Both the position numbers and the translations under genes were made by a program. The notes below the pieces were generated by a model that saw only the letters and a list, made by a program, of their open reading frames with translations, ran no database searches and was not told the DNA's origin. Of a stretch of DNA of 64,000 nt, positions 42,825 to 52,400 are shown in pieces. Numbering within the stretch: position 1 is the stretch's first letter; every line of letters begins with the position of its first letter. The stretch comes from an uncultured Oscillospiraceae bacterium (GTDB lineage Bacteria; Bacillota; Clostridia; Oscillospirales; Oscillospiraceae): NCBI GenBank assembly GCA_934622035.1, contig CAKTVG010000002.1, positions 96,428-160,427 of the forward strand, written 5' to 3'.

Positions 42825-43670
42825 ATGGCTGCATCCATGAAGCGCATCAAAACGCGCATCAAGAGCGTCGAGAGCACCCGCCAGATCACCAAGGCCATGG
42901 AGCTGGTGGCGACCTCGAAGCTGCGCCGCGCCAAGGAGCGCGTCGAGCGCGCGCGCCCGTACCATGAGGTGCTCGCTGGCGCAATTGCGGGGATCCAGTC
43001 CGGAACGGCGGAGCATCCCTCCGTTTTCACGGAGCCGCGCGAGGTCAAAAAGACCTGCTATGTCGTCATCGGCGGCGACCGCGGCCTGGCGGGCGGCTAT
43101 AATGCCAACCTCTTCCGCATGGTCGCATCCCTGACGGAGGGGACGGATTACTGCGTCCTTCCCGTCGGCAAAAAGACGCTGGAGCACTTTTCCCGCACCG
43201 GCTGCGAGCTGCTGAGCAGCTACTTCGGTTTGACCGCCACGATCGGCGTCGGAGACTGCAAGCAGATGGCGGAGCTGCTGTGTGAAGCATTTGCCGCAGG
43301 CAGCTTTGACCGCGTGGTCATTGTCTATACGAAGTTCCAGTCCATGCTCTCTCAGATGCCGGTCAGCGAGGAGCTGCTGCCCCTTGCCCTGCATCCGCAG
43401 GAGGAAAAGCGCTACGCCAACGCCATTCTGGAGGGCGAGGCGCAGAAGCTGATTGACAGCATCGTTCCGCAGTATGTCGCAGGCATTCTGTATTCCACGC
43501 TCTGCGAGGCTTCCGCCTCCGAGCACGGCGCCCGCCGCACGGCGATGAACGCCGCGAATAAGAACGCCGGTGAGATCATTGACGATCTCGTCCTGCATTA
43601 TAACCGCGCCCGTCAGGCCGCCATCACGCAGGAAATCACCGAGATCGTCTCCGGCGCGGAAGCGCTGTGA
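42825..43670 (+). CDS. atpG: ATP synthase F1 subunit gamma
   Basis: 281 residues: N-terminal rotor helix (RIKSVESTRQITKAMELVATSK in part), GDRGLAGGYN, and the C-terminal helix ARQAAITQEITEIVSGAEAL. Central rotor shaft. Confidence 0.96.
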   Translation: MAASMKRIKTRIKSVESTRQITKAMELVATSKLRRAKERVERARPYHEVLAGAIAGIQSGTAEHPSVFTEPREVKKTCYVVIGGDRGLAGGYNANLFRMVASLTEGTDYCVLPVGKKTLEHFSRTGCELLSSYFGLTATIGVGDCKQMAELLCEAFAAGSFDRVVIVYTKFQSMLSQMPVSEELLPLALHPQEEKRYANAILEGEAQKLIDSIVPQYVAGILYSTLCEASASEHGARRTAMNAANKNAGEIIDDLVLHYNRARQAAITQEITEIVSGAEAL

Positions 43671-43698
43671 GTGAAAATCGTAGTAAGGAGAAATCCGT

Positions 43699-45102
43699 AT
43701 GCAAGAGAAATACACCGGCACGGTTGTGCAGGTCATCGGCCCTGTCCTGGACATTCGCTTCCCGGACGGGCATCTGCCGAACCTGCTCAACGCCATTGAG
43801 ATCGAGCGCGAGGGCGGCAAGCTCGTCTGCGAGGTTGCCCAGCAGCTCGGCGACGATGTCGTGCGCTGCATTGCCATGAGCTCCACCGACGGCATGACCC
43901 GAGGCATGGAAGCCGTGGATACCGGCACAGGCATCAAGGTTCCGGTCGGCCCCGAAACGCTGGGCAGAGTCTTCAACCTGCTCGGCCGCGCCATCGATAA
44001 CAAGCCCCAGCCCGTCACTTGTGAGAAGTGGAGCATTCACCGCGACCCGCCCGCCTATGACGAGCAGGAAACCAGCACCCAGATCCTCGAAACCGGCATT
44101 AAGGTCGTCGATCTGATCGCGCCCTACGCAAAGGGCGGCAAGATCGGTCTGTTCGGCGGCGCAGGCGTCGGCAAGACGGTTCTGATCATGGAGCTGATCA
44201 ACAACATCGCCAAGCAGCACGGCGGCATTTCCGTTTTTGCCGGCGTCGGCGAGCGTACCCGCGAGGGTAACGACCTGTATAACGAAATGCAGGAGTCCGG
44301 CGTTATCAACAAGACCGCCCTGGTCTATGGTCAGATGAACGAACCGCCAGGAGCACGTATGCGCGTGGCCCTGTCCGGCCTGACCATGGCAGAGTACTTC
44401 CGTGACCGCGAGGGTCAGGACGTGCTACTGTTTATCGACAACATCTTCCGCTTCACACAAGCAGGCTCCGAGGTCTCGGCGCTGCTGGGCAGAATGCCCT
44501 CCGCCGTCGGCTATCAGCCCACGCTGGCCACGGAAATGGGCGCGCTTCAGGAGCGCATCACCTCCACAAAGAAGGGCTCCATCACCTCCGTGCAGGCGGT
44601 CTACGTCCCTGCCGACGATCTGACCGACCCCGCCCCGGCGACGACCTTTGCCCATCTGGACGCCACGACCGTCCTGGATCGCGGCATCGCCTCTCTGGGC
44701 ATCTTCCCGGCTGTCGATCCGCTGGAGTCCACCTCCCGCATCCTCTCTCCGGAGGTTGTCGGCCGCGAGCACTATGAGGTCGCCCGCGAGACGCAGAGAA
44801 TTTTGCAGCGTTATAAGGATTTGCAGGATATCATCGCAATCATGGGCATGGACGAGCTGTCCGAAGAGGATAAGCTGACCGTAAGCCGCGCGCGTAAAAT
44901 CCAGCGCTTCCTCTCTCAGCCCTTCTTCGTCGCCGAGCAGTTCACCGGCTACGAGGGCCGCTATGTTCCCATTAAGGAGACGATCCGCGGCTTCAAGGAA
45001 ATTCTGGAGGGCAAGCACGACGACCTGCCCGAATCCGCCTTCCTCTTTGTCGGCACGATCGACGAGGCGGTGGAGAAGGCTAGAAAGGGTGCAAAGCAAT
45101 GA
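43699..45102 (+). CDS. atpD: ATP synthase F1 subunit beta
   Basis: 467 residues, full length. P-loop GGAGVGKTVL, catalytic GERTREGNDLY and SALLGRMPSAVGYQPTLA. Catalytic subunit. Ends overlapping atpC by 4 bp. Confidence 0.98.
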   Translation: MQEKYTGTVVQVIGPVLDIRFPDGHLPNLLNAIEIEREGGKLVCEVAQQLGDDVVRCIAMSSTDGMTRGMEAVDTGTGIKVPVGPETLGRVFNLLGRAIDNKPQPVTCEKWSIHRDPPAYDEQETSTQILETGIKVVDLIAPYAKGGKIGLFGGAGVGKTVLIMELINNIAKQHGGISVFAGVGERTREGNDLYNEMQESGVINKTALVYGQMNEPPGARMRVALSGLTMAEYFRDREGQDVLLFIDNIFRFTQAGSEVSALLGRMPSAVGYQPTLATEMGALQERITSTKKGSITSVQAVYVPADDLTDPAPATTFAHLDATTVLDRGIASLGIFPAVDPLESTSRILSPEVVGREHYEVARETQRILQRYKDLQDIIAIMGMDELSEEDKLTVSRARKIQRFLSQPFFVAEQFTGYEGRYVPIKETIRGFKEILEGKHDDLPESAFLFVGTIDEAVEKARKGAKQ

Positions 45103-45500
45103 GCGGCTTCCGCCTGCAAATCGTCACGCCGGACGGCAGCCTGTTTGACGGCGAGGCCGAGGCGCTGCGTGTCCGCACGACGGAGGGCTATGTCAGCATC
45201 CGCCGCGGCCACGCGGACTATCTGGCGGCGCTGGATGTCGGCACAGTCACCGTGACGCAGGACGGCACGGCGCGCGATGCGGCGTGCGGCGGCGGCTTCC
45301 TCAGCGTAGAGAAGGGCGAGGTGCGCCTGGTCGCAACCACCTTTGAGTACGCCGGGATGATAGACGTCGAGCGTGCGGAGCACGCGAAGAAGGTCGCCGA
45401 GGAGCGCATTGCCGCCGCGAAGGAGGCAAAGGACATCGAGCTGGCCAAGGCCAAGCTCGCCCGTGCGCTGAACCGCCTGAGCGTTGCAAACAACAAATAA
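45099..45500 (+). CDS. atpC: ATP synthase F1 subunit epsilon
   Basis: 133 residues: N-terminal beta barrel (LQIVTPDGSLFDGEAEALRV, GYVSIRRGHADYLAALDVG) and a C-terminal helix pair (AEERIAAAKEAKDIELAKAK). Last gene before the terminator. Confidence 0.95.
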   Translation: MSGFRLQIVTPDGSLFDGEAEALRVRTTEGYVSIRRGHADYLAALDVGTVTVTQDGTARDAACGGGFLSVEKGEVRLVATTFEYAGMIDVERAEHAKKVAEERIAAAKEAKDIELAKAKLARALNRLSVANNK

Positions 45501-45507
45501 ATCCCTG

Positions 45508-45545
45508 GCGCGCCGTGCAGAAATCTGCACGGCGCGCTTTCGATT
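45508..45545 (+). terminator. Terminator of the ATP synthase operon
   Basis: A perfect 13-bp stem GCGCGCCGTGCAG / CTGCACGGCGCGC (45508-45520, 45525-45537), AAAT loop, T-rich tail. Confidence 0.92.
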
Positions 45546-45599
45546 TTCAGGAATTCAGATTCTCCATTTGTCCGCAGGAGACGGGTTTTCCGTCTCGCG

Positions 45600-45680
45600 T
45601 GTGGGAGCTTACAAATTTGCAGCTGCCTGCACCGGCCGCGGCAGAGCCACACCCCTGCGAAACGGTTATACTGCACCCAT
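45600..45680. repeat. Dispersed intergenic repeat, copy D
   Basis: TTACAAATTTGCAGCTGCCT followed by GCACCGGCCGCGGCAGAGCC and ACACCCCTGCGAAACGG (about 45610-45665). It shares about 40 nt with copy A and its 3' end with copy C (CGAAACGG). It lies between convergent operons. Confidence 0.6.
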
Positions 45681-45721
45681 AAAAATTGGCCCCTGCGATG
45701 CTTCAAAAGCGCCGCGGGGGC
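45681..45721 (-). terminator. Terminator of the LysR-phosphoesterase operon
   Basis: On the minus strand an imperfect GCCCCCGCGGCGC...GCATCGCAGGGGC hairpin is followed by CAATTTTTATG, directly after the stop at 45728. Confidence 0.7.
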
Positions 45722-45727
45722 TGTGCA

Positions 45728-46273
45728 TTATAATTCCTCTGTGTGGTAAATTTCGCCTGCCAGCGTCTTCCAGGACATCCTGCGCCCCTCCAGAAGCATA
45801 AAACCGTTCGGCGAACCGTTCTTCGGGATGGACACCGAGCCGGGGTTCAGATAGAGATTTCCCTCCCCGAAGCGCTCCCATGCCGGAATGTGCGTGTGCC
45901 CGTGCAGCAGCACGTCGCCCGGCAGCAGAGGCGGCAGCGCCTTCATATTGTAATTATGGCCGTGGGTGGCATAGATCAGTCGCTCACCCGCGGTAAGCAG
46001 GCAGTAGTCCGCCAGAATCGGGAATTCCAGCACCATCTGGTCGACCTCCGTGTCGCAGTTGCCGCGCACGCAGAAAATGTGCGTCTTCTGCGCATTCAGC
46101 ATCGCCAGCACCTGCTTTGGCGCATAGTCCCGCGGAAGGTCGTTCCGAGGCCCGTGATATAGGATGTCTCCCAACAGCAGCAGCCGCTCCGCGCCCTCGC
46201 GGCGGTAAGCCTCCAGAAGCTGCCCGCAGTAATAGGCCGAGCCGTGGATGTCCGATGCGATCAAAAGTTTCAT
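45728..46273 (-). CDS. YfcE-type metallophosphoesterase
   Basis: 181 residues with all five motifs of the family: SDIHGS, GDILYHG, GNCD, THGH and HGHTHIP, which bind a two-metal (Mn2+) centre. YfcE/MJ0936-type enzymes hydrolyse phosphodiesters; the physiological substrate is unknown. Start at 46273 with AAGGAGA. It overlaps the LysR gene by 4 bp. Confidence 0.93.
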   Translation of the reverse strand: MKLLIASDIHGSAYYCGQLLEAYRREGAERLLLLGDILYHGPRNDLPRDYAPKQVLAMLNAQKTHIFCVRGNCDTEVDQMVLEFPILADYCLLTAGERLIYATHGHNYNMKALPPLLPGDVLLHGHTHIPAWERFGEGNLYLNPGSVSIPKNGSPNGFMLLEGRRMSWKTLAGEIYHTEEL

Positions 46274-47166
46274 ATTTCGTTCTCCTTTTTCGTTTGTGCA
46301 AGCAGCATTTTTTCCAGCTCCTGCGCTGCGAGGCTGAGCGGCTGCTCTCTGCGCTTGACGGCGCAGATTTCCCGCGTGGGAAGCGGGCAGGACAGCTCCA
46401 GCGCATGCAGCCACGGTGCGTCGCGCAGAAAATCCTCCGCCAAAAAGCCGATGCCCAGCCCGGCCTCGACCAGAAGCAGGATCTGGTCGGCCGTGGCGGC
46501 CTCCACATCCGGGGAAAAGTGCAGCCCCTGCGCCGCAAAATATCCGGCATAGAGCTGGTAGGACGTGCTCTGCGTGCCGAGGGACACGATGGGATAGCGC
46601 AGCAGCTCCTCCGGCGAAACCCGTCTGCCGCGCAGCTCCGGGTGCCCCGCGCAGACGGCGCGCTCGCGCACGTCTCGCAGCGCGTGGATGCACAGGCCGT
46701 CCTCCGGCGTCAGAGGCGTCGTCACCACCGCAATATCCACAAGGCCGTTTTTCAGCGCATCGAGCGCCTGCGGCGTGGTGTGATTGCTGATTTTCAGACG
46801 GATGCCCGGATGCAGCCGCTGAAACTCGCGCAGCACGGGCAGCAGCATGCAGTGCAGGGCAATTTCGCTGGCGGCGATGCGGACGCTTCCCGTTTGCAGC
46901 TCGCGCAGCTCCGTCAGCTCCGTCTCGGCGCTTTCGATTTGAAGGAAGGCGACGCGGATATGCGCATAGAGGCGCTCCCCCTCCGGCGTCAGGCACATGC
47001 CGCGGTTCGTCCGCCGGAACAGGGCGCAGCCCAGCTCCGTTTCCAGATTGCGAATCGCGCGCGTCAGGTTCGGCTGACTGTTGCGCAGCTGCACCGCCGC
47101 CTGCGAAACGCTCCCACAGGCAGCGACATAATAGAAAATGCGGTAATAGTCATAGCTGATGTACAT
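46270..47166 (-). CDS. LysR-family transcriptional regulator
   Basis: 298 residues: N-terminal HTH (YYVAACGSVSQAAVQLRNSQPNLTRAIRNLE in part) and a substrate domain (GSVRIAASEIALHCMLLPVL). It diverges from the MATE exporter operon and overlaps the phosphoesterase gene, so it may regulate either. Confidence 0.93.
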   Translation of the reverse strand: MYISYDYYRIFYYVAACGSVSQAAVQLRNSQPNLTRAIRNLETELGCALFRRTNRGMCLTPEGERLYAHIRVAFLQIESAETELTELRELQTGSVRIAASEIALHCMLLPVLREFQRLHPGIRLKISNHTTPQALDALKNGLVDIAVVTTPLTPEDGLCIHALRDVRERAVCAGHPELRGRRVSPEELLRYPIVSLGTQSTSYQLYAGYFAAQGLHFSPDVEAATADQILLLVEAGLGIGFLAEDFLRDAPWLHALELSCPLPTREICAVKRREQPLSLAAQELEKMLLAQTKKENEI

Positions 47167-47217
47167 ACCGGCTCTCCTGATATATTATTTTCGGATTGCG
47201 AACATACAAAATAAAGA

Positions 47218-47248
47218 TTATACATATATCGATACCATCGATTATAAT
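47218..47248 (+). promoter_or_regulatory. Divergent promoter with ATCGAT inverted repeat
   Basis: TATAAT (47243-47248) is preceded by a perfect ATCGAT-ACC-ATCGAT repeat (47228-47242) and a weak TTATAC -35 (47218-47223, 19-bp spacer). It is a candidate LysR binding site between lysR and the exporter operon. Confidence 0.5.
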
Positions 47249-47285
47249 CAGTGCGCACGAAAAATCAAGAGGAGAAAAACAAAAA

Positions 47286-47549
47286 ATGGAACTGATTTGC
47301 AGAATTGTTATGATGGTCTGCTTTGATCTGGCTGCGCTGGCACTGGTGCTGCGGCTGGCTCTGGGCGGGCGTGAGCGCGGCGCACGCTGGCTTGCCGCGT
47401 GTATGGCGCTTGGCTTTCTCTGCGGCGGCATCGCCCGCTGCCTGACGGGACTGAATGTGCTGATTTCTCTGGAAGCCATTGGCTTCCTGCTTTCGGACCT
47501 GGCCTTCCTTCTGACCTTCCCGGAGCGGAAAGCGGGGCAGACGGCATGA
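47286..47549 (+). CDS. Small three-helix membrane protein
   Basis: 87 residues, three hydrophobic helices (IVMMVCFDLAALALVLRLAL, WLAACMALGFLCGGIARCLT, ISLEAIGFLLSDLAFLLTF). No family recognised. Ribosome site AGAGGAG. Its stop overlaps the MATE start (ATGA), so it is likely a partner or regulator of the exporter. Confidence 0.75.
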   Translation: MELICRIVMMVCFDLAALALVLRLALGGRERGARWLAACMALGFLCGGIARCLTGLNVLISLEAIGFLLSDLAFLLTFPERKAGQTA

Positions 47550-48955
47550 ATCACGATTTAACGACCGGCAAGCCCAGCCGGGTTTTGTGGCAATTCTGCC
47601 TGCCGCTGTTCGGCAGCATCATTTTCCAGCAGCTGTACAACATCGCCGACAGCTTCGTCGCAGGCAAGTTCATCAGCGAAAACGCCCTTGCCGCCGTCGG
47701 CAACAGCTATGAGATCACGCTGATCTTCATCGCCTTCGCCTTCGGCTGCAATATCGGCGCGTCCGTCCTGACGGCGCAGCTTTTCGGCGCGAAAAAATAC
47801 GGCGAAATGAAGACCGGCGTTCTGACCTCCCTGATCGCCAGCTGCGCGACCTGCGCGGTGCTGATGCTCGCCGGCATTCTTTGCTGCGACGGCCTGCTGC
47901 GCCTGATCAAAACGCCGGCGGAGGTCTTCTCGGACTCCAAGCTCTATCTGGATATCTACATCTACGGCCTGCCCGCCGTGTTCCTCTACAACGTGTCGAC
48001 CGGCATTTTCTCCGCGCTGGGCGACTCCCGGACGCCCTTTCTTTTCCTTGTCTGCTCTTCCCTGTCGAACATCGCAGTAGACATCCTGTTCGTCACCGCC
48101 TTCCGGATGGGCGTCGCGGGCGTGGCCTGGGCGACCTTCCTCTGCCAGAGCGTAAGCTGCGTGCTGGCGCTGGTCTTTTTGCTTCTGCGTTTCCGCAGGA
48201 TTGAAACCACCGGAAAGCTCCGCGTGTTCTCCGGGCGGCTGCTGAAGCGCTTTGCCCTTGTGGCGATTCCGAGCGTTTTGCAGCAGAGCTTCATCTCCGT
48301 CGGCAATATTGTCATTCAGAGCGTTATCAACGGCTTTGGACCGTCGGTCATGGCGGGCTACTCCGCCTCCGTCAAGCTCAACAACATGGTCGTCACCTCG
48401 CTGACAACGCTGGGCAACGGCATCTCCAACTTCACCGCGCAGAACCTCGGCGCGGGCAAGCACGAGCGCATTCACGAGGGCTTCAAGGCAGGCCTCAAGC
48501 TCGTCTGGATGATCTGCATTCCCATTGTGCTGCTGTACTTCTTTGCAGGGCGCTGGCTCGTCAGCCTCTTCCTCGACAATCCGAGCGGCGAAGCCATGGA
48601 CACCGGCGTAATGTTCCTGCGTATTCTTGCTCCCTTCTACTTCATCGTGTCGGCCAAGCTCGTCTCCGACGGCGTGCTGCGCGGCGCGGGCCGCATGGGC
48701 CGCTTCATGATTGCGACCTTCACGGACCTTGTGCTGCGCGTGGCGCTGGCCGAAATTCTCTCCCGCACGGCGCTGCAAACGACGGGCATCTGGGTCTCGT
48801 GGCCGGTCGGCTGGCTGGTTTCCATGGTGCTCTCCATCGCGCTCTACGCGGCGATCCGCTGGATCCCGGAGAAGACACCGGACTTTGAAGCTCCCGCGGA
48901 GGTTCCCGTTGGCGAGACCATCGAGGATGTCGAAAGCCCCAGCGAATATCTCTGA
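47546..48955 (+). CDS. MATE-family multidrug/Na+ antiporter
   Basis: 469 residues with twelve membrane helices in two MatE halves. Conserved IADSFVAGKFISENALAAVG near the start, NIGASVLTAQLFGAKKYGEM, and a matching second-half NGISNFTAQNLGAGKHERI. Exports cationic or other compounds against Na+ or H+. Coupled to the upstream small membrane protein gene. Confidence 0.93.
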   Translation: MNHDLTTGKPSRVLWQFCLPLFGSIIFQQLYNIADSFVAGKFISENALAAVGNSYEITLIFIAFAFGCNIGASVLTAQLFGAKKYGEMKTGVLTSLIASCATCAVLMLAGILCCDGLLRLIKTPAEVFSDSKLYLDIYIYGLPAVFLYNVSTGIFSALGDSRTPFLFLVCSSLSNIAVDILFVTAFRMGVAGVAWATFLCQSVSCVLALVFLLLRFRRIETTGKLRVFSGRLLKRFALVAIPSVLQQSFISVGNIVIQSVINGFGPSVMAGYSASVKLNNMVVTSLTTLGNGISNFTAQNLGAGKHERIHEGFKAGLKLVWMICIPIVLLYFFAGRWLVSLFLDNPSGEAMDTGVMFLRILAPFYFIVSAKLVSDGVLRGAGRMGRFMIATFTDLVLRVALAEILSRTALQTTGIWVSWPVGWLVSMVLSIALYAAIRWIPEKTPDFEAPAEVPVGETIEDVESPSEYL

Positions 48956-48977
48956 TTTTACACCCCTTTCTCTTGGC

Positions 48978-49027
48978 CGGACGGCCGGAAGCATCCCTCC
49001 CCGGAGCTTCCGACCGTCCGCTTTTTT
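48978..49027 (+). terminator. Terminator after the MATE gene
   Basis: A 15-bp stem with one mismatch (48978-48992 with 49006-49020) and a CTTTTTT tail. Confidence 0.88.
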
Positions 49028-49089
49028 GACATTCCAGGCCGCTTTTCCATCGCTTTTTCCCCGAAACAAACCGCCATTTCCCACAAAAG

Positions 49090-49320
49090 CAGGGCCAACG
49101 CGCCCTGCATGTCATATTCCGTCGGCACATACGGGCGCCGACCTACGGGGTGCAGGCGCAGATTTGAAATACCTCCCGCGGCCACGGCACGCCGTGGCCC
49201 TACAGGGTGCAATCACGAATTTGCAGCAGCCCCTTGGTTCCCTCTGACGAGGGAGCCAAGGGTGCTGACGCGTCAGAAACGTGCCTCCCCCACGGGACGG
49301 GAAACCCCTCCCCTGCGGAA
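49090..49320. repeat. Dispersed intergenic repeat cluster, copy E
   Basis: Several G/C-rich modules in tandem: GGGCGCCGACCTACGGGGTG (49133-49152), GGCCACGGCACGCCGTGGCC plus CTACAGGGTG, and CACGAATTTGCAGCAG. A hairpin CCCTTGGTTCCCTC/GAGGGAGCCAAGGG lies at 49231-49262. Related modules (TACGGG..., AATTTGCAG) occur in copies B and D. The region between the MATE terminator and the giant surface gene terminator holds no gene. Confidence 0.55.
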
Positions 49321-49335
49321 ATGATTCCCGTGCAA

Positions 49336-49372
49336 AAGCCCCGCCGGTCATCAACCGGCGGGGCTTCTTCTT
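49336..49372 (-). terminator. Terminator of the surface-protein operon
   Basis: A perfect 13-bp stem AAGCCCCGCCGGT / ACCGGCGGGGCTT (49336-49348, 49354-49366) with T runs on both strands, 30 bp after the stop of the giant surface protein. Confidence 0.88.
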
Positions 49373-49401
49373 TTGGATACCGCTTTTACAGGGATATCGT
49401 T

Positions 49402-52400
49402 TTATTTGTTGCTATGCTGCTTTTTGCGGAGCAGGAACAGCATAAGTGCGGCGGCAGCGGCACCGGCCATGCAGACCCACAGCACAACGGGATTCACAGA
49501 ATCACCGGTGGCGGGCTCTGCGGGAGCGGCCTTTCCGCAGCGGGTGCACTTGCCGTTCTCGAAGTTGTGGCCGAGCGCGTCGATCGGCTTGCCGGTTTCC
49601 AGAACCTTTTCGCAGACCTTGCAGACGGTATCGCCGGTGTAGCCCTTGTCCGTGCAGGTGGCATCCTTGGCGTTCCTGTGCTCCGGCTGATGACCGGCAG
49701 CGGCAATGGCCTCCGTCTTTGTGCTCGTGTAGTTCTCCCCTTCGAAGTTGATCCTCGCGGTATAGGTACGGACACCCTCCTCCTCGCAGGATGCTTCAAG
49801 GGTCACTTCATTCGAGACGTCCGCCGTGACGGTCTTCGTGTGCGTCGGATCGTTGGCGCAGGTGAAGGTTGCCGCGGCGGTGAAATCTTCATTCCACGTC
49901 CAGACCGGCTCGCCGTAGGCGTGCCCGGTGGCGCCGATGACTTCGGTCTTGATTGCGGTGTAGTCCTTCCCCTCGAAGGTGACCTTCGCGGTGTAGGTGC
50001 GGGAACCGTTTTCTTCGCAGGTGGAGGGCGCGTTTACCTCGCTCGTGACGGCCGCGTCAAGGGTCTTCGTATGCGCGGCGTTGTTGGCGCAGGTGAAGGT
50101 TGCCGCGGCGGTGAAATCCTCGTTCCACGTCCAGTCAGGCTCACCATAGACGTGGCCGGTGGCGGGAATGACCTCGGTCTTGGTTGTGGTATAGTCCTTG
50201 CCCTCGAAGGTAACCTTTGCAGTGTAGGTGCGGATCCCCGCCGTTTCACAGCCTGCGTCCGTTGTCACTTCATTCGTAACCGTCGCCGGAACCGTCTCCG
50301 TATGGCCCTCGTTTGCGCAGGTAAAGGCTGCGGAAGCGGTGAAATCCTCGTTCCACGTCCAGTCAGGCTCGCCGTAGGTGTGGCCGTCGGCAACCGTGAT
50401 GGTCACGGTCGTTGTGGGAATCTCCCAGGAAATGCCGTCCTTGCCGTCCTTATCCTGGTAGAGCTGCCACTTGGCGGTCTGCTCCTTGTCCGTGGATTTT
50501 TCCAGCGTTTCCTTGACCGGCTTGTCCAGATCGATGGCGACGGTGATCTCGGTGTCGTCTGCGGTCAGCTTTTCCGTGGTGTACTTGACATATGCCGTGA
50601 CATCCTTGGTCGTGCCGTTGGCGTAGTAGGCCGTGATCTTCATGCCGGAGGCGTCGAAATAATCGTCCACCTCATAGGCCGTGCGGTCGGGCTGCTGCGT
50701 GACCTCCAGCTTCGTTACCCGGCTGCTCAGGCGCATGAGCTGCGCGGAGTCGTTCTTGAAATAGATGTTGCCCTCGCTGTCCACAATGGGGCTGCAAATG
50801 GCATACTGCGCCTGCGCGCCGCTCGGCGTAAAGAGCACATAAGCCGCCTCGACCGTGCGCTCCTCGCCGCTATCATTGTAGGTCTCCATCGTGGTATAGG
50901 TGTGATCGACCTCCTTCATGCCGGCCTTGTCGCGGATGACGCGGAGCTTGCCGGGCGTGAAGTTGTCAAAGAAGTAGACATACACATAGCCGTCCTCGTC
51001 CTCATAGGCCGTGGTCAGCAGGCCGCTGGTCTGCGGGTAGCCCTTTGTAGGGACGGAATAGGCGATGGTGAAGCTCTCCAGATCGACGACCGTGATATTA
51101 TGGCCGGAATAAGCACCGAACTGGGAGGTACCGGACACGCCGATGTAGGCGCGGCCTTTGTAAATGACCGGGGTAGAGGTGCTCATCGGCGGGGTCTGAT
51201 TATTGGTAGAGCCGTTGTTCAGATGCAGGCGCTTCAGAGAGTTTTCGACGAAGGTACCGTCCTCGTTGGTGCGGATCTGGTACATGTCGCCGCCCTTGGA
51301 GGTGAAGTAGTAGGCGCCCGTTTCACTATCGTAACAGATGCTGCTGCGCAGGTCGCCGACGTTATCCACGACGACCTCGTCGATCATTACGCCGGTCTTG
51401 GGGTTCAGAGACAGGACGGAGCCGTGGCCGGTGGTGTAACCGTCCGCGCCGTCGTCGGTCGTGACGAGGACATAGTCCTTGCAGGCATAAGCGCCCGCCC
51501 AGTAGAAGCCGTTGTGGGTATAGGTCCAGGTCGCGAGCTTTGCTTCCTCAGCCTGCGTGACGTCCTCGTCGGTGACGGAGATGCAGGCGAAGTTGGCCTG
51601 CTTCGTCTCGCTGTTCCAGAAGCCGGTGTAGATATAGCCGTCGCAGTAGGCGATCGGGCAGTTGGGCTGGCCGCCGAGCTTATCCGTGTAGACCCAGAGG
51701 GAATCCAGCGTTTCGGCGTTGAACGCCTGCACGCGGCCGTTGGACAGGCCGATGAAGATCATGCCGTCGGCATAGGTGGGAGAGTTGATGGCAAAGGAGG
51801 AGCCGCCGACCATCTTGGCCGTCTTCAGGATCAGGCCGGTTTCCTTATCGACCTTCATGATGGTCGTGCCGGAGTAGGTGTAGATATTGCCGCCGACGAT
51901 GATGGGGCTGCCCACGGCGCTGCCGCTGTAGCCCTCGCCCAGCTTGTTCGCCCAGGCCAGAACGGTGTCCTCGGCAGTGATAGGCGTGCGTGCATTTACG
52001 ACGCCGTTGTTGTTCTCGTCCGCGCGGAACAGGGGCCAGTCTTCGCCCTTCTGGTAGATGTCGTTCAGGGTGCTGTCGGGCGCCTTGTCCAGCTTCACCT
52101 CGATAACCTTGTTGGCCTCTCCGGCGACAACGGCGAGCTTCTTGCCAACATAGCCGTTGCGCGTCACGACGAGCGTGTAGCTGCTGCCGGTATCCAGGAG
52201 ATAAATGCCCTTCGCATCGGGGAGGATGCGCGTCTTGCTTGCATCCGCTACGAGGAATACCGTGGCGTCACCCGGATCGGTGATCACACTCGTTTCCACA
52301 GGCGGCTGCTTGTTGACCTCGATGGTATAGATCCCGGCGACGCTGCCGGTTTCCTTGTGGGAAACGGTGACCGTGATTTTCTCCGTCGCGGCAGAGGCCG

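Noticed and set aside
40728..44036. 1102-codon minus-strand frame across the ATP synthase genes
   Set aside because: Shadow of atpH, atpA, atpG and atpD; translation is low-complexity Asp/Gly/Ala/His-rich, typical of antisense frames in G/C-rich genes.
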